64,000 nucleotides of DNA from Cyanobium sp. NS01 (GTDB lineage Bacteria > Cyanobacteriota > Cyanobacteriia > PCC-6307 > Cyanobiaceae): positions 1,116,001 to 1,180,000 of the forward strand of contig NZ_CP047940.1 in the NCBI RefSeq assembly GCF_014280235.1, written 5' to 3'. The position numbers and the translations under genes are program-made. Under the pieces are notes generated by a model. It was not told the DNA's origin. It made no database searches and saw nothing but the letters and a program-made list of their open reading frames with translations. Shown one piece after another: positions 42,327 through 52,937 of the stretch. Numbering within the stretch: the stretch's first letter is position 1; each line of letters starts with the position of its first letter.

Positions 42327-44765
42327 TCAGTCCAGGCTGTTGGGCTCCAGCCGCTGCTGGCCCCCCAGGGCTTCCAGCCACACCACCACAGCCAGCCAGT
42401 GCAGCCCCACCGCCGACCAGAGCGAGCCGGTGAGGCCGTAGACGAGCACGCAGGCGCTGCCCAGCAGGGTGCACTGCAACAGGAAGCGGGGGTCGTCAGA
42501 GACGGCCCTGCCCTGGGGGTACCAGAGGCGGGCCGCCAGGGGGTGGTAGGCCACGAACAGACCCACGCTCAGGGCCCCCCAGGCCGCCATGGCAGGGCCA
42601 GGCACCCCTTCGAGCGGATGGGGGAGCAGCAGGCCTCGGAAGATCAGCTCCTCAACCAGCGCCGGCAGCACCAGCAGAGCAGCGGCGCGGCGCAGCAGGC
42701 CGGGCCAGCCTGCCCCGCCCTGCCCTCCCCAGCGCCAGGCTCCGTTCAGGAAGCCGCTGGCGAATCCAATCCCCAGGGCCAGGGCGCCATACAGCAGCAG
42801 CACCAGCACCGAAAAGCCGAGGGGAGCCCCCAGCAACGGTGGCACCAGGCCATCCATCAGCCGCGGCACCAAGGTGCCCACCACCGGCAGATGCCCGAGC
42901 ACGGTGGTGGGGGCGACCGGCTCCAGCGCGGGGTTGTTGCCGGGGATCTGGTTGGTGCGCAGGATCCAGAGCGGCAGCCCCTGGCGCAGGAACACGGAGG
43001 CGAGGCCGTCATGGGCCCGGCGCGGCAGCATCGAGCGCAGGCTGAGCAGCACCGCCACCGGCCCCTGGTTGGCCATGAAGGCGGGCTGGGCGGGCCCGCC
43101 TGGGGAGTCCTGGCGCAACCCCGTGCCGGCCATGGCGGTCACCTGGGCGTTGTGGCGCCAGTCGGGGCGCACCATGCCGAAGGGCGTGAGCAGCTCCTCG
43201 AGGCCACGCCCCAGGCGACTTAGACGGCTGTCCGGATCAGGCGCGATCCCGGCCAGCCGTTGTTCGGCGCGCAGTTGATCCAGGGCGATCCAGAGGGCCT
43301 GGCTGGAATCCTGCACACAGGAGGTGGCAGGCGTCACCAGCGCCACGCCGTGGCCATCGCCCGTGCGGTAGCGGGCACTGATGATTTCCGCCTGCAGGGC
43401 CAGGGCATCCAGCAGCGGCCCGTCCAGGGGCACGAGCACATCCGAGAAGGGGCGGGTGCCCAGCCAGCCCCGCTGCAGGTTGCCGGCGTAGGCGCTCCAG
43501 TCCTGGCTGCCCGAGACGATGCCGTTGGGGTTGTTGGCATAGATCTGGTGGTAGCGCAAATCGAGCTGGGGCTCGCCGCTGAATGGATCCAGCACCACTT
43601 CGGCCTCGCCGAGGGCCAGATGGCCGGTGGTGGTCCAGGCCGGGGAAGGTTCGCCATCGCGTCCGCCGATGCCGCCGAACAGATGGATCAGCAGAGCCCG
43701 CTGCCCGGGTTGCGCCAGGGGCAGCTCCTTTGGCTTCGAGGTGATGGCGGTGCTGGTCAGCGTGCCCCGGCGCAGGGCTGCTTTCGCCCAGTTTTCGCGG
43801 TCGATCTCCCTCAGCCCTGCGGCCGTGCCTCGCACCACCCGCGTGGGCTTGAGGCTCAGCAGGGCCCGCGGCTGCAGCGCCTGCACGGTGAACACCCCAT
43901 CGGGGCCCGGGGCGCCGCTGATCAGCCAGCCCTCGGGGTTGAGCTCCGAGGCCACCAGCCCGCTCGGATCCAGCATCACCCGCCCGAAGCGATCCGGAGG
44001 CAGCTTCGGAATCCTGATCGACTCCTCCACCCCGGAGAAGTCAGCGTCGGAGCGGTCGTAGTGCCGCACCCGCCACCGGTGGGGATCGCCGCTGCTGCTG
44101 TCGCGCCCCAGCACGGTGACCAGCCCCAGCCAGCGCCCAGTGGTCTGCAGCGGCGGCTTGCTGATCCGCAGCGTGTCGCCCTCGAGGCTCACCCCTTCCA
44201 GCCGCACATTGACGCTGTCCTGGGGGCGGGCTCCGGCCAGGGACTGCAGCGGCCCCACGGCCAGGCGGCCATCCAGGCGGGTGGGCACAACGTTGGCGGC
44301 GGCAGCGGCGTCACGGGCGGCCTGGCCCAGGCGCACATCGGTGCTCACGGCCTCCACCATCGCCTGCAGGCGGGGCTGGTCGGCCCAGGTGAGGCCGAGC
44401 CGCTGGCCGATCAGGGCCTCCTGGCCCGGTGGCGCCTGCTCCAGATCCAGCCACACCCAGTCGCCGCGGCGCAGGGCCTTCTCCTCCACCGAGGGCAGGA
44501 TCAGCTGTCCCAGCCAGTCGGCATGGGGCCGGTAGAGCTGCCGATCCGGTTGCAGGGCCAGGGGGTAGTAGGCGCTCTGGCTGAACGGGGAACGGTTGGC
44601 CAGGGCTTCACTGCTCTCCGGCAGGGGCCGCTCCGGGCTGCCCTGGCGCAGCGGCATCGCCTGCAGCCCCGGCCGCAGCGGGCCCAGGGGCAGCAGGGTC
44701 AGCACGAGGGCCAGCAGCCCCCCCAGCAGAGCCTGGAGCGCGCTCAGACGGACAGGGCTGCTCAT
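42327..44765 (-). CDS. large protein with C-terminal CPBP intramembrane protease domain
   Basis: 812 residues. A signal anchor lies at residues 9-30 (ALQALLGGLLALVLTLLPLG). About 570 residues of predicted periplasmic, beta-rich sequence follow, without a recognised domain. From about 630 a multi-helix membrane domain carries the CPBP (Rce1-like) motifs PALVEELIFRGLLLP (EExxxR), FVAYHPLAARLW and VGLHWLAVVVWLE. CPBP proteins are intramembrane proteases or scaffolds. The gene overlaps sbcC by 4 nt, which makes it the third gene of the sbcDC operon. Confidence 0.85.
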   Translation of the reverse strand: MSSPVRLSALQALLGGLLALVLTLLPLGPLRPGLQAMPLRQGSPERPLPESSEALANRSPFSQSAYYPLALQPDRQLYRPHADWLGQLILPSVEEKALRRGDWVWLDLEQAPPGQEALIGQRLGLTWADQPRLQAMVEAVSTDVRLGQAARDAAAAANVVPTRLDGRLAVGPLQSLAGARPQDSVNVRLEGVSLEGDTLRISKPPLQTTGRWLGLVTVLGRDSSSGDPHRWRVRHYDRSDADFSGVEESIRIPKLPPDRFGRVMLDPSGLVASELNPEGWLISGAPGPDGVFTVQALQPRALLSLKPTRVVRGTAAGLREIDRENWAKAALRRGTLTSTAITSKPKELPLAQPGQRALLIHLFGGIGGRDGEPSPAWTTTGHLALGEAEVVLDPFSGEPQLDLRYHQIYANNPNGIVSGSQDWSAYAGNLQRGWLGTRPFSDVLVPLDGPLLDALALQAEIISARYRTGDGHGVALVTPATSCVQDSSQALWIALDQLRAEQRLAGIAPDPDSRLSRLGRGLEELLTPFGMVRPDWRHNAQVTAMAGTGLRQDSPGGPAQPAFMANQGPVAVLLSLRSMLPRRAHDGLASVFLRQGLPLWILRTNQIPGNNPALEPVAPTTVLGHLPVVGTLVPRLMDGLVPPLLGAPLGFSVLVLLLYGALALGIGFASGFLNGAWRWGGQGGAGWPGLLRRAAALLVLPALVEELIFRGLLLPHPLEGVPGPAMAAWGALSVGLFVAYHPLAARLWYPQGRAVSDDPRFLLQCTLLGSACVLVYGLTGSLWSAVGLHWLAVVVWLEALGGQQRLEPNSLD

Positions 44766-47700
44766 GGTGACGTCACGGTACCGAGCACCACCCGGGAGCC
44801 CCGCTCCGAAGCGATCACCTCAAGCCCGCAGCGGATCCGCTCCCGCAGGGCGCCCACGTGGCTGATCAGGCCGATCATGCGTCCGCCCTCCCGCAGGCGA
44901 TCCAGTTCATCCATGGCCAGTTGCAGGCTGTCCGCATCGAGGCTGCCGAACCCCTCATCGATGAACAGCGTGTCCAGGGCCACGCCGCCGCTGTGGGCCT
45001 GCACCGTATCCGCCACCCCCAGGGCCAGGGCCAGGGAGGCCTGGAAGGTCTCACCCCCCGACAGGCTCGACACCTCCCGCTCCTCGGCGGTGTAGGCGTC
45101 CAGCACCCGCAGGCCGAGGCCCGCCTGGCTGCCGCGCCGTTGGCCGCTGGCATCGGAGAGCCGCAGTTCGTAGCGGCCGGCGGTCATCTGACCCAGCCGC
45201 TGGTTGGCGTAGCCGCAGATCTCTTCCAGGTAGGCGGAGAGTACCCAGCGCTGCAGGGAGATGTTCGGCTCGCTCCTGCCCTGGCAGCGGGCCGCCACCC
45301 CCTGCACCAGGTCGCTGTGGGTCAGCTCCGCGGCGAGCTCGTTCTCCCCCTGCCGATGCCGCGCCAGCAGGTCAGTGATGGTGGCGTAGGCGCCTTCGGC
45401 GCGGGTGAAGCGGGCCAGGGCGGCTCTTCGGGCTGCATCGCTGGCGGCCAGGGCCGCCTCGGCGCCGGCCAGGTCTGGGCTGGGTTCGGGAAGCTGTTGC
45501 AGGGCCGGCTCGGCCAGCACCTTCTGCTGCAGCTGCAGCTCCAGCTCGAACTGCCGCAGACGGGTGGTCCAGGTCTGACGCTGCTCCGCCGCGGCGAGGG
45601 CCTCGGCCAGGGCGCGGCGATCGGCGAAGTGCGCGGCCGCCAGGTCGGCGTCAAGGCGGCGCCGCGCCTCCGCCTCCCGGGCCGCCGCCGTGCTCCACAG
45701 CCGGGCCGCCTCCGCCAGGCTTTCGAAGCCCGCCCGCAGCGCCTGGACCTGCTCGAGCAGGGTTGTGGGGTCGTGGTCGCCCCCCAGGCTCTGCTCCAGC
45801 CGCGCCTGCAACGTGGCCGCGTGCTGCTGTTGCTGGGCCAGCCGCTCACGGTGGCTGCCGCCCTCCTCCCGCAGCGCCTCCAGCCGCTTGCGGTAGCGCT
45901 GCAGCCGCAGATCGACGCTGGCGACGTCCTGCTCCAGCTGCGGCAGTGCCTTGGCCTCCTGCTGGGCCTTGGTGAGGGCCGCTTGAGCTGCCTCGGCTGC
46001 CTGGGCTGCCGCGGGGGCCTGCTGGGCCGGGCTGGTCTCAGGGCTCTCGCCCCAGGCCAGTTGCCGCAGCTGGGCCTCCAGGCCCTCCAGCAGCGCCTGC
46101 TGTCGCGCCTGCCCGGCGCGGGCCTGGGAAAGGGCGAGGCTGGCCAGCTCCAGCTGGCGCTCCGCTGCCTCCATGGCCTGATCGGCCACGGCATCGGCCT
46201 GGGCCGCCGCCGGCTGGGGATGGTCCAGGGAGCCACACACCGGGCAGGCCTCGCCGGCCTGCAGGCCAGTGGCCAGGCGAGCTGCCATGCCCTGGAGCTG
46301 CCGTTCGCGCAGGTCGAGCTGGTGGCCTCGCGCCTGCTGCTGCCGGGCTTCCGCTTCCAGGGCGGCTCCAGCGGCGCTGCCCAGCTGCCGCTGGACCTGC
46401 TGCCGTTGCTGCAGGGTCTGGGTGAGGGACTGGGCCGCCCTGGCCCTCTGTTCCAGCCCCGCCAGCCCATCCCGGGCGGAGCGGCAGGCCTGCAGCCGCT
46501 CCTGCAGGGCGCTGCGGCCCTGCTCCTGCTCAGCCACCTTCTCCTCGCCCTGGCGGCTGCGGTCCGTGGCCTCCCGGAGCGCCCGGCTCACCTCCTGAAT
46601 CGCCTGCCTGGCCTGATGGACCTCCCTGGCCAGCCCCAGCACGTGCTCGAGCTCCCGCTCCCGGGTGGCCAGCAGGTTGAGGCAGCCGCTGAGGAGCCGG
46701 GGCTCGGGGCATTGCTTCAGATCCAGCTGGGCCACGGCCTCAGGCAGCTGCTGGGCCCGATCCCGCTGCTGCCGCAACTGGTTGAGCTGCTCAGCGCAGC
46801 TGCTGGCGGCCTGCTGCAGCTGCTGCTCGGCGGCGGCGGCGGCCTCCAGGCTGGCGCGCACGGTTTCGGCGCGCTCGGCGCGCTCAACACCTTGCCTCAG
46901 GGCGGCGATCGCCGGCAGCTCCTGTTCCAGGGCCTGCAGCCGCAGGCGCGCCAGCTGGCGCCGTTGCCACTGCTCCAGCTGGCTTCGGCAGTCTCCCAGG
47001 GCGCTCTGGCGGCCGCTGAAGGCCGCCTCAGCCGCTGAAAGCTGCTCCCTGGCCTGCCGCAGCAGGCCCTCGATCGCAGCCTGCACGGCGGCGCGCTCGG
47101 GGGGGCCACCATCGATGAGCTCCAGCTGCTGCGGCCACTCCCTCTGCCAGGGCGCCCAGGCCTCGGCGATCTGGCTGAGGGTCTGCCGTTGCTGGCTCTG
47201 CCGTTGCTCCAGCTGGTCCCGGGCCTGTCTGGCCTGCTCCGAGAGCCACTCCGTGGCCCGTTGGTAGAGGGCCGTGTCGAAGAGGGTCTTGAGCAGGGTT
47301 TCGCGCTCCTCGGGCCTGGCCCGCAGCACATCGGCGAAGCGGCCCTGGGGCAGCAGGATCACCTGCCGGAACTGGGCGGCGTCCAGCCCCACCAGCCGCC
47401 CCACCTCGCGCCCCACCTCGGCGATCCCGGAGGCCACCGGTTGCCGTTCTTCCCCCTGGCAGCGCCAGAGGCTGGCCCTGGCGGGCTTGCTGGTGGTGCC
47501 CTCGCCGCGGCTCTTGGCCACCTCGCAGGCGGCCTGGCGCTCCACCCGCCAGCGTGCTCCGGCGGCGGAGAACTCAAGCGCCACCTGGGGAATGGCCTGG
47601 GGCGGCGCATGGTCGGAGCGCAGGCCCTTGACGCTGCGTTCCCCGCTCACGTCGCCGTAGAGGGCGAAGCAGAGGGCATCAAGCAGGTAGGTCTTGCCGG

Positions 47701-47815
47701 CACCGGTGCTGCCGTGGATCAGGAACAGGCCATCGCGGGAGAGGGCATCGAAGGGGATCGTCACCGCCTCGGCGTAGGGCCCGAAGGCCTGCATCTCCAG
47801 CTGGTGCGGCCTCAT
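44762..47815 (-). CDS. sbcC: SbcC, exonuclease ATPase subunit
   Basis: 1017 residues, the Rad50-like partner of SbcD. Together they process hairpins and double-strand ends. Walker A is HGSTGAGKTYLLDAL near residue 36. Two long coiled-coil arms rich in Gln, Ala, Leu and Arg flank a zinc hook, GEACPVCGS, near residue 522. The C-terminal ATPase half has SLSGGETFQASLALALG and Walker B TLFIDEGFGSLDADSL. Overlaps sbcD and the CPBP gene by 4 nt each. Confidence 0.96.
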   Translation of the reverse strand: MRPHQLEMQAFGPYAEAVTIPFDALSRDGLFLIHGSTGAGKTYLLDALCFALYGDVSGERSVKGLRSDHAPPQAIPQVALEFSAAGARWRVERQAACEVAKSRGEGTTSKPARASLWRCQGEERQPVASGIAEVGREVGRLVGLDAAQFRQVILLPQGRFADVLRARPEERETLLKTLFDTALYQRATEWLSEQARQARDQLEQRQSQQRQTLSQIAEAWAPWQREWPQQLELIDGGPPERAAVQAAIEGLLRQAREQLSAAEAAFSGRQSALGDCRSQLEQWQRRQLARLRLQALEQELPAIAALRQGVERAERAETVRASLEAAAAAEQQLQQAASSCAEQLNQLRQQRDRAQQLPEAVAQLDLKQCPEPRLLSGCLNLLATRERELEHVLGLAREVHQARQAIQEVSRALREATDRSRQGEEKVAEQEQGRSALQERLQACRSARDGLAGLEQRARAAQSLTQTLQQRQQVQRQLGSAAGAALEAEARQQQARGHQLDLRERQLQGMAARLATGLQAGEACPVCGSLDHPQPAAAQADAVADQAMEAAERQLELASLALSQARAGQARQQALLEGLEAQLRQLAWGESPETSPAQQAPAAAQAAEAAQAALTKAQQEAKALPQLEQDVASVDLRLQRYRKRLEALREEGGSHRERLAQQQQHAATLQARLEQSLGGDHDPTTLLEQVQALRAGFESLAEAARLWSTAAAREAEARRRLDADLAAAHFADRRALAEALAAAEQRQTWTTRLRQFELELQLQQKVLAEPALQQLPEPSPDLAGAEAALAASDAARRAALARFTRAEGAYATITDLLARHRQGENELAAELTHSDLVQGVAARCQGRSEPNISLQRWVLSAYLEEICGYANQRLGQMTAGRYELRLSDASGQRRGSQAGLGLRVLDAYTAEEREVSSLSGGETFQASLALALGVADTVQAHSGGVALDTLFIDEGFGSLDADSLQLAMDELDRLREGGRMIGLISHVGALRERIRCGLEVIASERGSRVVLGTVTSP

Positions 47816-49017
47816 CGCTCCCCCGTTCTGCCGGCTGCCGCCAGGGCCTGCCGCAGCAGCTGCTCCTCCGCCGGCAGCGGAGGGCGGCCCTGCTGATCGG
47901 CGAAGAAGGCCAGCAGGCGCTGTTCAGGACTGCGGGCGGCCCGGATCCGCTGGCTGCGGGCGCTGCTGCTCAGGGCTTCGCCCTCGGGCCGCCGGTGTCT
48001 CAGTTCCACGACATGGGGGAAGCGCTGCCGCAGCCGCGCCATCGCCTGCTGGGGCAGCAGCGGGTCGGTGAGCTCGGCCCGCACCCAGGCCTGCTCGGCA
48101 GCGGCCAGCTCGGGATCCTGCAGCAGTTTCTCCAGGTCACCGCTGAGGCTGCGCAGGGGCCGCCCCACCCCCAGGGGAACCACCTCCACGCTGGGGGTGC
48201 CATCGGCGGCGAGCTCCACCAGCCGCACCGACTTCACGTGGCTCTCCTCCGAGAAGGAGTAGGGCAGGGGGGTGCCGCTGTAGGCCAGGCGCGGGCCATC
48301 CAGCTGCTGGGAGCGGTGCAGGTGGCCGAGGGCCACGTAGTGGAAGCCCCCGAACATGGCCACTGGCACCGCTTCGGCATGGCCCACCGAGAGCTCCCGC
48401 TCAGATTCCGAACTGCTGCCGCCTGCCACGAAGGCATGGGCCACCAGCACCGAGCGGCTGCCGGGGCGGCGGGCCAGGTCGGCACGGATGCGGTTGAGGG
48501 CCAGCTCGGTGACCTCCGGGTGGCGCAGGCGCTGGCTGGTGAGGGGCTGCTCCGTGTCCTGTTGCAGACCGGGCCCATCCAGCAACGGCTCCAGGTAGGG
48601 CAGTGGATAGATGGCCACGGGGCCGCCGCCAGAGCGGGGGCTGACCAGCACGGGTTGATCGGAGCGCTGCCAGCGGCCCCGGATCGTCACCTCCAGCGCC
48701 GAGAGCAGCTCGTCGTACACCGACACGCGCACGTGGGAGTCGTGGTTGCCGGCGATCGCCACCACCGCCGCCCCGTTGCTGCGCAGGCGGGCCACGGTGT
48801 CGGTGAACAGGCGCACCGCCTCCGCCGGGGGGATGGCGCGGTCGTAGAGGTCGCCGGCGATCACCACCAGCTCCACCGCTGCCTCGCGGCTGAGCTCCAC
48901 CAGCCGGTCCATGGCCTCGGCCTGGGCGGCCAGCAGGTCGTGGCCGTGGAAGCTGCGGCCCAGATGCCAGTCGGAGGTGTGCAGCAGCCGCACCGCGGAG
49001 CCCTCACTGACCGCCAT
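47812..49017 (-). CDS. sbcD: SbcD, exonuclease nuclease subunit
   Basis: 401 residues from ATG 49017; the frame upstream is antisense of the PfkB gene. Calcineurin-like phosphoesterase motifs: VRLLHTSDWHLGRSFHGHD, VIAGDLYDRAIPPAEAV, VVAIAGNHDSHVRVS, LVAHAFVAGG and FHYVALGHLHRSQ. These carry the Mn ligands of Mre11/SbcD nucleases. The C-terminal 100 residues form the SbcC-binding part. First gene of the sbcD-sbcC-CPBP operon. Divergent from the PfkB gene, 40 nt apart. Confidence 0.96.
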   Translation of the reverse strand: MAVSEGSAVRLLHTSDWHLGRSFHGHDLLAAQAEAMDRLVELSREAAVELVVIAGDLYDRAIPPAEAVRLFTDTVARLRSNGAAVVAIAGNHDSHVRVSVYDELLSALEVTIRGRWQRSDQPVLVSPRSGGGPVAIYPLPYLEPLLDGPGLQQDTEQPLTSQRLRHPEVTELALNRIRADLARRPGSRSVLVAHAFVAGGSSSESERELSVGHAEAVPVAMFGGFHYVALGHLHRSQQLDGPRLAYSGTPLPYSFSEESHVKSVRLVELAADGTPSVEVVPLGVGRPLRSLSGDLEKLLQDPELAAAEQAWVRAELTDPLLPQQAMARLRQRFPHVVELRHRRPEGEALSSSARSQRIRAARSPEQRLLAFFADQQGRPPLPAEEQLLRQALAAAGRTGER

Positions 49018-49057
49018 TGTGGAGCCTGCGGTCGCCGGGCACGGCCCGGCCGCGTCG

Positions 49058-49987
49058 ATGCCGTTGTCCACTGCGCCGATCAGCCCTTTTGCGCCCCTGC
49101 CCCTGGAGGCCCTGCCGCCGCTACCGCCGCTGCAGCTGGCCGTGGTGGGCCATGTGGAGGTGGTCACGTTCCTGGAGGTGGAGCACCTGCCCCGGCCGGG
49201 CGAGATCCTCTCCTGCCCCTCCGCCCTGGAGTTGCCGGCGGGGGGCGGCGCCGTGGTGGCCGTGCAGCTGGCGCGGCTGCTGGGGCGGCCGGTGCCCTTC
49301 TTCACCGCCCTGGGGAGGGATGCCGTGGGGGAGCAGGCGGCGGCGGCGCTCACGGCCCTCGGCCTCGACCTCCAAGTCGCCTGGCGTCAGGCGCCCACCC
49401 GCCGCGGCCTCACCTTTGTGGATCGCAGCGGCGAGCGCACGATCACCGTGATCGGCGAGCGGCTCAGTCCCGAGGCCGCCGATCCCCTGCCCTGGGAGAG
49501 CCTGGCCGGGCTGGATGGCGTGTTCGTGACGGCCGCCGATGTCGCGGCCCTGCGCCAGGCCAGGGCGGCGCGGCTGCTGGCGGCCACGCCCCGGGTGCGG
49601 CTGCCGGTGCTGCAGCAGGCCGGGGTGCGGCTCGACGCCCTGATCGGCAGCGGCCTCGATCCAGCCGAGCAGGTGCCGCCGGGGGCCCTCGATCCCGCCC
49701 CGACCCTGCGGATCGCCACCGCGGGGGCAGCCGGCGGCGAGGCCTGGCCGTTCGGGGCCTTCCTGGCGCCCCCACGGCAGCGCCCCGTGCTCGACAGCTA
49801 CGGCGCCGGCGACAGCTTCGCCGCCGGAGTGAGCGCCGGCCTGGCGGCGGGCTGGGAGGCGGCACTGGCGATCAGCCTGGGCTGCCACTGCGGCAGCGCC
49901 TGCCTCGATGGCCGGGGCCCCTATGCGGGCCAGCTCCATGCCGGCCAGCTGCGGGGCGGCAGCGACGCTGTCACGGCACCAGATTGA
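49058..49987 (+). CDS. PfkB-family sugar kinase
   Basis: 309 residues from ATG 49058. Ribokinase fold: [19 protein letters not shown] at the start, the substrate-side [31 protein letters not shown], and the catalytic [20 protein letters not shown] near residue 248. A sugar or nucleoside substrate cannot be assigned. Its last 17 nt overlap the convergent leuS gene. Confidence 0.88.
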   Translation: MPLSTAPISPFAPLPLEALPPLPPLQLAVVGHVEVVTFLEVEHLPRPGEILSCPSALELPAGGGAVVAVQLARLLGRPVPFFTALGRDAVGEQAAAALTALGLDLQVAWRQAPTRRGLTFVDRSGERTITVIGERLSPEAADPLPWESLAGLDGVFVTAADVAALRQARAARLLAATPRVRLPVLQQAGVRLDALIGSGLDPAEQVPPGALDPAPTLRIATAGAAGGEAWPFGAFLAPPRQRPVLDSYGAGDSFAAGVSAGLAAGWEAALAISLGCHCGSACLDGRGPYAGQLHAGQLRGGSDAVTAPD

Positions 49988-52598
49988 CCAGCTTGCCCGG
50001 CACCACGATCACCCGGCTGGGGGGCTTGCCCTCCAGCCACTTGGCGGCGATGTCGCTGGTCAGGGCGATCCGCTCCAGGGTGGCCTTGTCCGCATCGGCC
50101 GGCACCTCGAGGTTGCCGCGCACCTTGCCCTTCACCTGGATCACCAGGGGAATCGTGTCGCGCACCAGGGCCGTGGCATCCACCTGGGGCCAGGCCTGGC
50201 CGTGGATGCTGCCACCGCCTTCCAGCTGGCTCCAGAGCTCCTCGGCCAGGTGGGGAGCAAACGGTGCCAGCAGCAGCAGCAGGCTGGCCAGGGCCTCCCG
50301 GGCCACGGCGGTGCCGCTGGCCTCCAGGTGTTCGGCCATGGCATTGCTGAGCTTCATCAGCTCGGCGATGGCGGTGTTGAACTGAACATCGCCGTCGAGG
50401 TCGTCGCTCACCGCCGCGATGGCCGTGTGCACGGCGCGGCGCAGCTCCCGCTCGGCTGGGCTGAGTTGCGGCGGGTCAGCGCTGCCGAGGCCGCTGGAAG
50501 GGCCCTCCGAACTGAACCCAGCCAGCCGCAGACCCCTGGCCTGGGCCGCCTCCACCAGCCGCCAGAGGCGCTGCAGGAAGCGGAACTGGCCCTCCACGTC
50601 GGCATCGTCCCACTCGAGATCCTTCTCCGGGGGGGCCTTGAACAGGATGAACATGCGGGCCGTGTCGGCGCCGTAGCGCTCGATCACCCGGGCTGGATCG
50701 ACGCCGTTGTGCTTCGACTTCGACATCTTTTCGTAGTAGGTGTCGAGCACCTCGCCGCTGATCGGATCGCGGGGGTCGGTGGGGTCAGCCACATCGGCCG
50801 GGGCGATGTAGTGGCCGCTGCCGGGGTTCCTGTAGGTGATGCCCTGCACCATGCCCTGGGTGAGCAGCCGCTGGAAGGGTTCATCGAAGCCCAGCAGGCC
50901 GCGGTCCCGCAGCACCTTGGTGAAGAATCGGGCGTAGAGCAGGTGCAGGATGGCGTGCTCGATGCCGCCCACGTACTGGTCCACCGGCAGCCAGCGGTCC
51001 ACCGCCTCACGGCCGAAGGGCAGGGCGCTGTTTTGGGGATCGCTGTAGCGCAGGTAGTACCAGCTGGAGCACATGAACGTGTCCATGGTGTCGGTCTCGC
51101 GGCGGGCCGGCCGGCCGCAGCTGGGGCAGTCCACCTGCCACCAGCTCTCCAGCTGGGCCAGGGGGGAGCCGCCCTTGCGGCTGATCGCCACATCCCGGGG
51201 CAGCTCCACCGGCAGCTGCTCGGCCGGCACAGGCACAACGCCGCAGCTCTCGCAGTGGATCATCGGGATCGGGCAGCCCCAGTAGCGCTGGCGGGAGATC
51301 AGCCAGTCGCGCAGGCGGAACTGCACCGTGCCCTCACCCCAGCCCTGCTGCTCGGCGGCGGTGGTGATCGCCGCCTTGGCCTCGGCGCTGGCGAGTCCGG
51401 TGAAGGGGCCTGAGTGAATCAGCATGCCCGGTTCGGTCCAGGCGCCGCCCTCGTAGGCGTGCTCGTCGCTGCCCTCCGGGATGATCACCTGCAGCACCGG
51501 CAGCTCGTACTGCCGGGCGAACACGAAATCGCGCTGGTCGTGGGCGGGCACGCCCATCACGGCGCCGGTGCCGTAGTCAGCCAGCACGTAGTCGGCGATC
51601 CAGAGCGGGATCAGGGCGCCGCTGGCGGGGTTGCGCACCCGGGCGCCGATGGGGATGCCGCGCTTGGGGCTGTCGTCTGCCGTGCGCTCCAGGTCGCTCT
51701 GGCGGCTCACCAGATCGCAGAAGGCCGTCACCGCCAGCTCCTGCTCGGGACTGGTGAGCGGCGCCACCAGGGGATGCTCCGGCGCCAGCACCACATAGGT
51801 CACGCCGTAGAGGGTGTCGGGGCGGGTGGTGAACACGCGGATGCGCTGGTCGGTGTCGCGGCCGTCGGCATCGACCACGGCAAAGCTGAGTTCAGCGCCC
51901 GTGCTGCGGCCGATCCAGTTGGCCTGCATCGTGCGCACCCGCTCCGGCCAGCCCGTGAGCCTGGGCAGGTCGTCGAGCAGCTGGTCGGCGTAGGCGGTGA
52001 TCTTCAGGAACCACTGGCGCAGGCGACGCTTCTCCACCAGGGCGCCGGAGCGCCAGGAGCGGCCCTCACCGTCCACCTGTTCGTTGGCGAGCACCGTCTG
52101 GTCCACCGGGTCCCAGTTCACGGTGGCCTCCTTCTGATAGGCCAGGCCGGCGGCGTGGAACTGCAGGAACAGCCACTGGGTCCAGCGGTAGTAGTCGGCG
52201 TGGCAGGTGGCCACTTCCCGGTCCCAGTCGATCGAGAGGCCCAGCCGCTGCAGCTGGCTGCGCATGGCGGCGATGTTGCGGTCGGTCCAGGCGCCGGGGT
52301 CGACGCCCCGCTCGATCGCCGCGTTCTCCGCCGGCAGCCCGAAGGCATCCCAGCCCATCGGCTGCAGCACCGCCCTGCCGCGCATGCGCTGCACCCGGGC
52401 GATCACATCGGTGATCACGTAGTTGCGCACATGGCCCATGTGCAGGTTCCCCGAGGGGTAGGGAAACATCGACAGGGCTACGAAGGGCTCGGCCTCGGAG
52501 GCTGGGGCCGCTGGGGTGCGGTAGGCCTGCTGCTCCTCCCAGATCGCCTGCCAGCGCTCTTCGATGACCTGCGGTTGGTAGCGGTTGCTCTCGCTCAC
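49971..52598 (-). CDS. leuS: LeuS, leucyl-tRNA synthetase
   Basis: 875 residues from GTG 52598 ([19 protein letters not shown]); ATG 52634 would add 12 poorly conserved residues. The HIGH-type motif is [11 protein letters not shown], with [12 protein letters not shown]-like family sequence. The CP1 editing domain includes [20 protein letters not shown]. The KMSKS motif is [14 protein letters not shown] zinc-type CESCG and CPSCG pair lies near residues 450-500. Single-copy essential enzyme. It follows hfq by 56 nt on the same strand. Confidence 0.97.
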   Translation of the reverse strand: MSESNRYQPQVIEERWQAIWEEQQAYRTPAAPASEAEPFVALSMFPYPSGNLHMGHVRNYVITDVIARVQRMRGRAVLQPMGWDAFGLPAENAAIERGVDPGAWTDRNIAAMRSQLQRLGLSIDWDREVATCHADYYRWTQWLFLQFHAAGLAYQKEATVNWDPVDQTVLANEQVDGEGRSWRSGALVEKRRLRQWFLKITAYADQLLDDLPRLTGWPERVRTMQANWIGRSTGAELSFAVVDADGRDTDQRIRVFTTRPDTLYGVTYVVLAPEHPLVAPLTSPEQELAVTAFCDLVSRQSDLERTADDSPKRGIPIGARVRNPASGALIPLWIADYVLADYGTGAVMGVPAHDQRDFVFARQYELPVLQVIIPEGSDEHAYEGGAWTEPGMLIHSGPFTGLASAEAKAAITTAAEQQGWGEGTVQFRLRDWLISRQRYWGCPIPMIHCESCGVVPVPAEQLPVELPRDVAISRKGGSPLAQLESWWQVDCPSCGRPARRETDTMDTFMCSSWYYLRYSDPQNSALPFGREAVDRWLPVDQYVGGIEHAILHLLYARFFTKVLRDRGLLGFDEPFQRLLTQGMVQGITYRNPGSGHYIAPADVADPTDPRDPISGEVLDTYYEKMSKSKHNGVDPARVIERYGADTARMFILFKAPPEKDLEWDDADVEGQFRFLQRLWRLVEAAQARGLRLAGFSSEGPSSGLGSADPPQLSPAERELRRAVHTAIAAVSDDLDGDVQFNTAIAELMKLSNAMAEHLEASGTAVAREALASLLLLLAPFAPHLAEELWSQLEGGGSIHGQAWPQVDATALVRDTIPLVIQVKGKVRGNLEVPADADKATLERIALTSDIAAKWLEGKPPSRVIVVPGKLVNLVP

Positions 52599-52654
52599 GT
52601 CAGCAGGTCGGAATCCCAGCTGTGATCGTGCCACAGGCCTGGGGAGCGTCGATC

Positions 52655-52906
52655 TCAGCCCAGGGAGCGGATCAGGCTCACCTGGTCGCGGTTGATCAGG
52701 ATGAGCGGCGGTCCCTCGGGGGGATCGCTGCTCTGCTGCAGCGCGATGGCGTGGACGTCCTGCCAGCGGATCACCCCTTCGAGGGCCGGTCCGCCGCTGA
52801 CCTGGATCGCCACGGTCTGGCGCCGGCGGATCAGGTCCTGCACGTGGCGGACGCTGGGCAGGGAGGTGTCGAGAACGCTGGAGCGGGCTTCGAGGAAGCT
52901 CTGCAT
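52655..52906 (-). CDS. hfq: Hfq-type LSm protein, cyanobacterial short form
   Basis: 83 residues from ATG 52906. The Sm core reads [17 protein letters not shown], then [20 protein letters not shown] and [15 protein letters not shown]. Cyanobacterial Hfq diverges from enterobacterial Hfq and lacks the usual RNA-binding KH motif. In Synechocystis it acts with the pilus ATPase PilB, affecting motility. Its head-to-head arrangement with dapF (31 nt between starts) matches the neighbourhood known from Synechocystis, which strengthens the call. An alternative GTG at 52915 is in frame. Confidence 0.85.
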   Translation of the reverse strand: MQSFLEARSSVLDTSLPSVRHVQDLIRRRQTVAIQVSGGPALEGVIRWQDVHAIALQQSSDPPEGPPLILINRDQVSLIRSLG

Positions 52907-52937
52907 AGGATTCACATCAGGCTGGGGACCTCCCATC

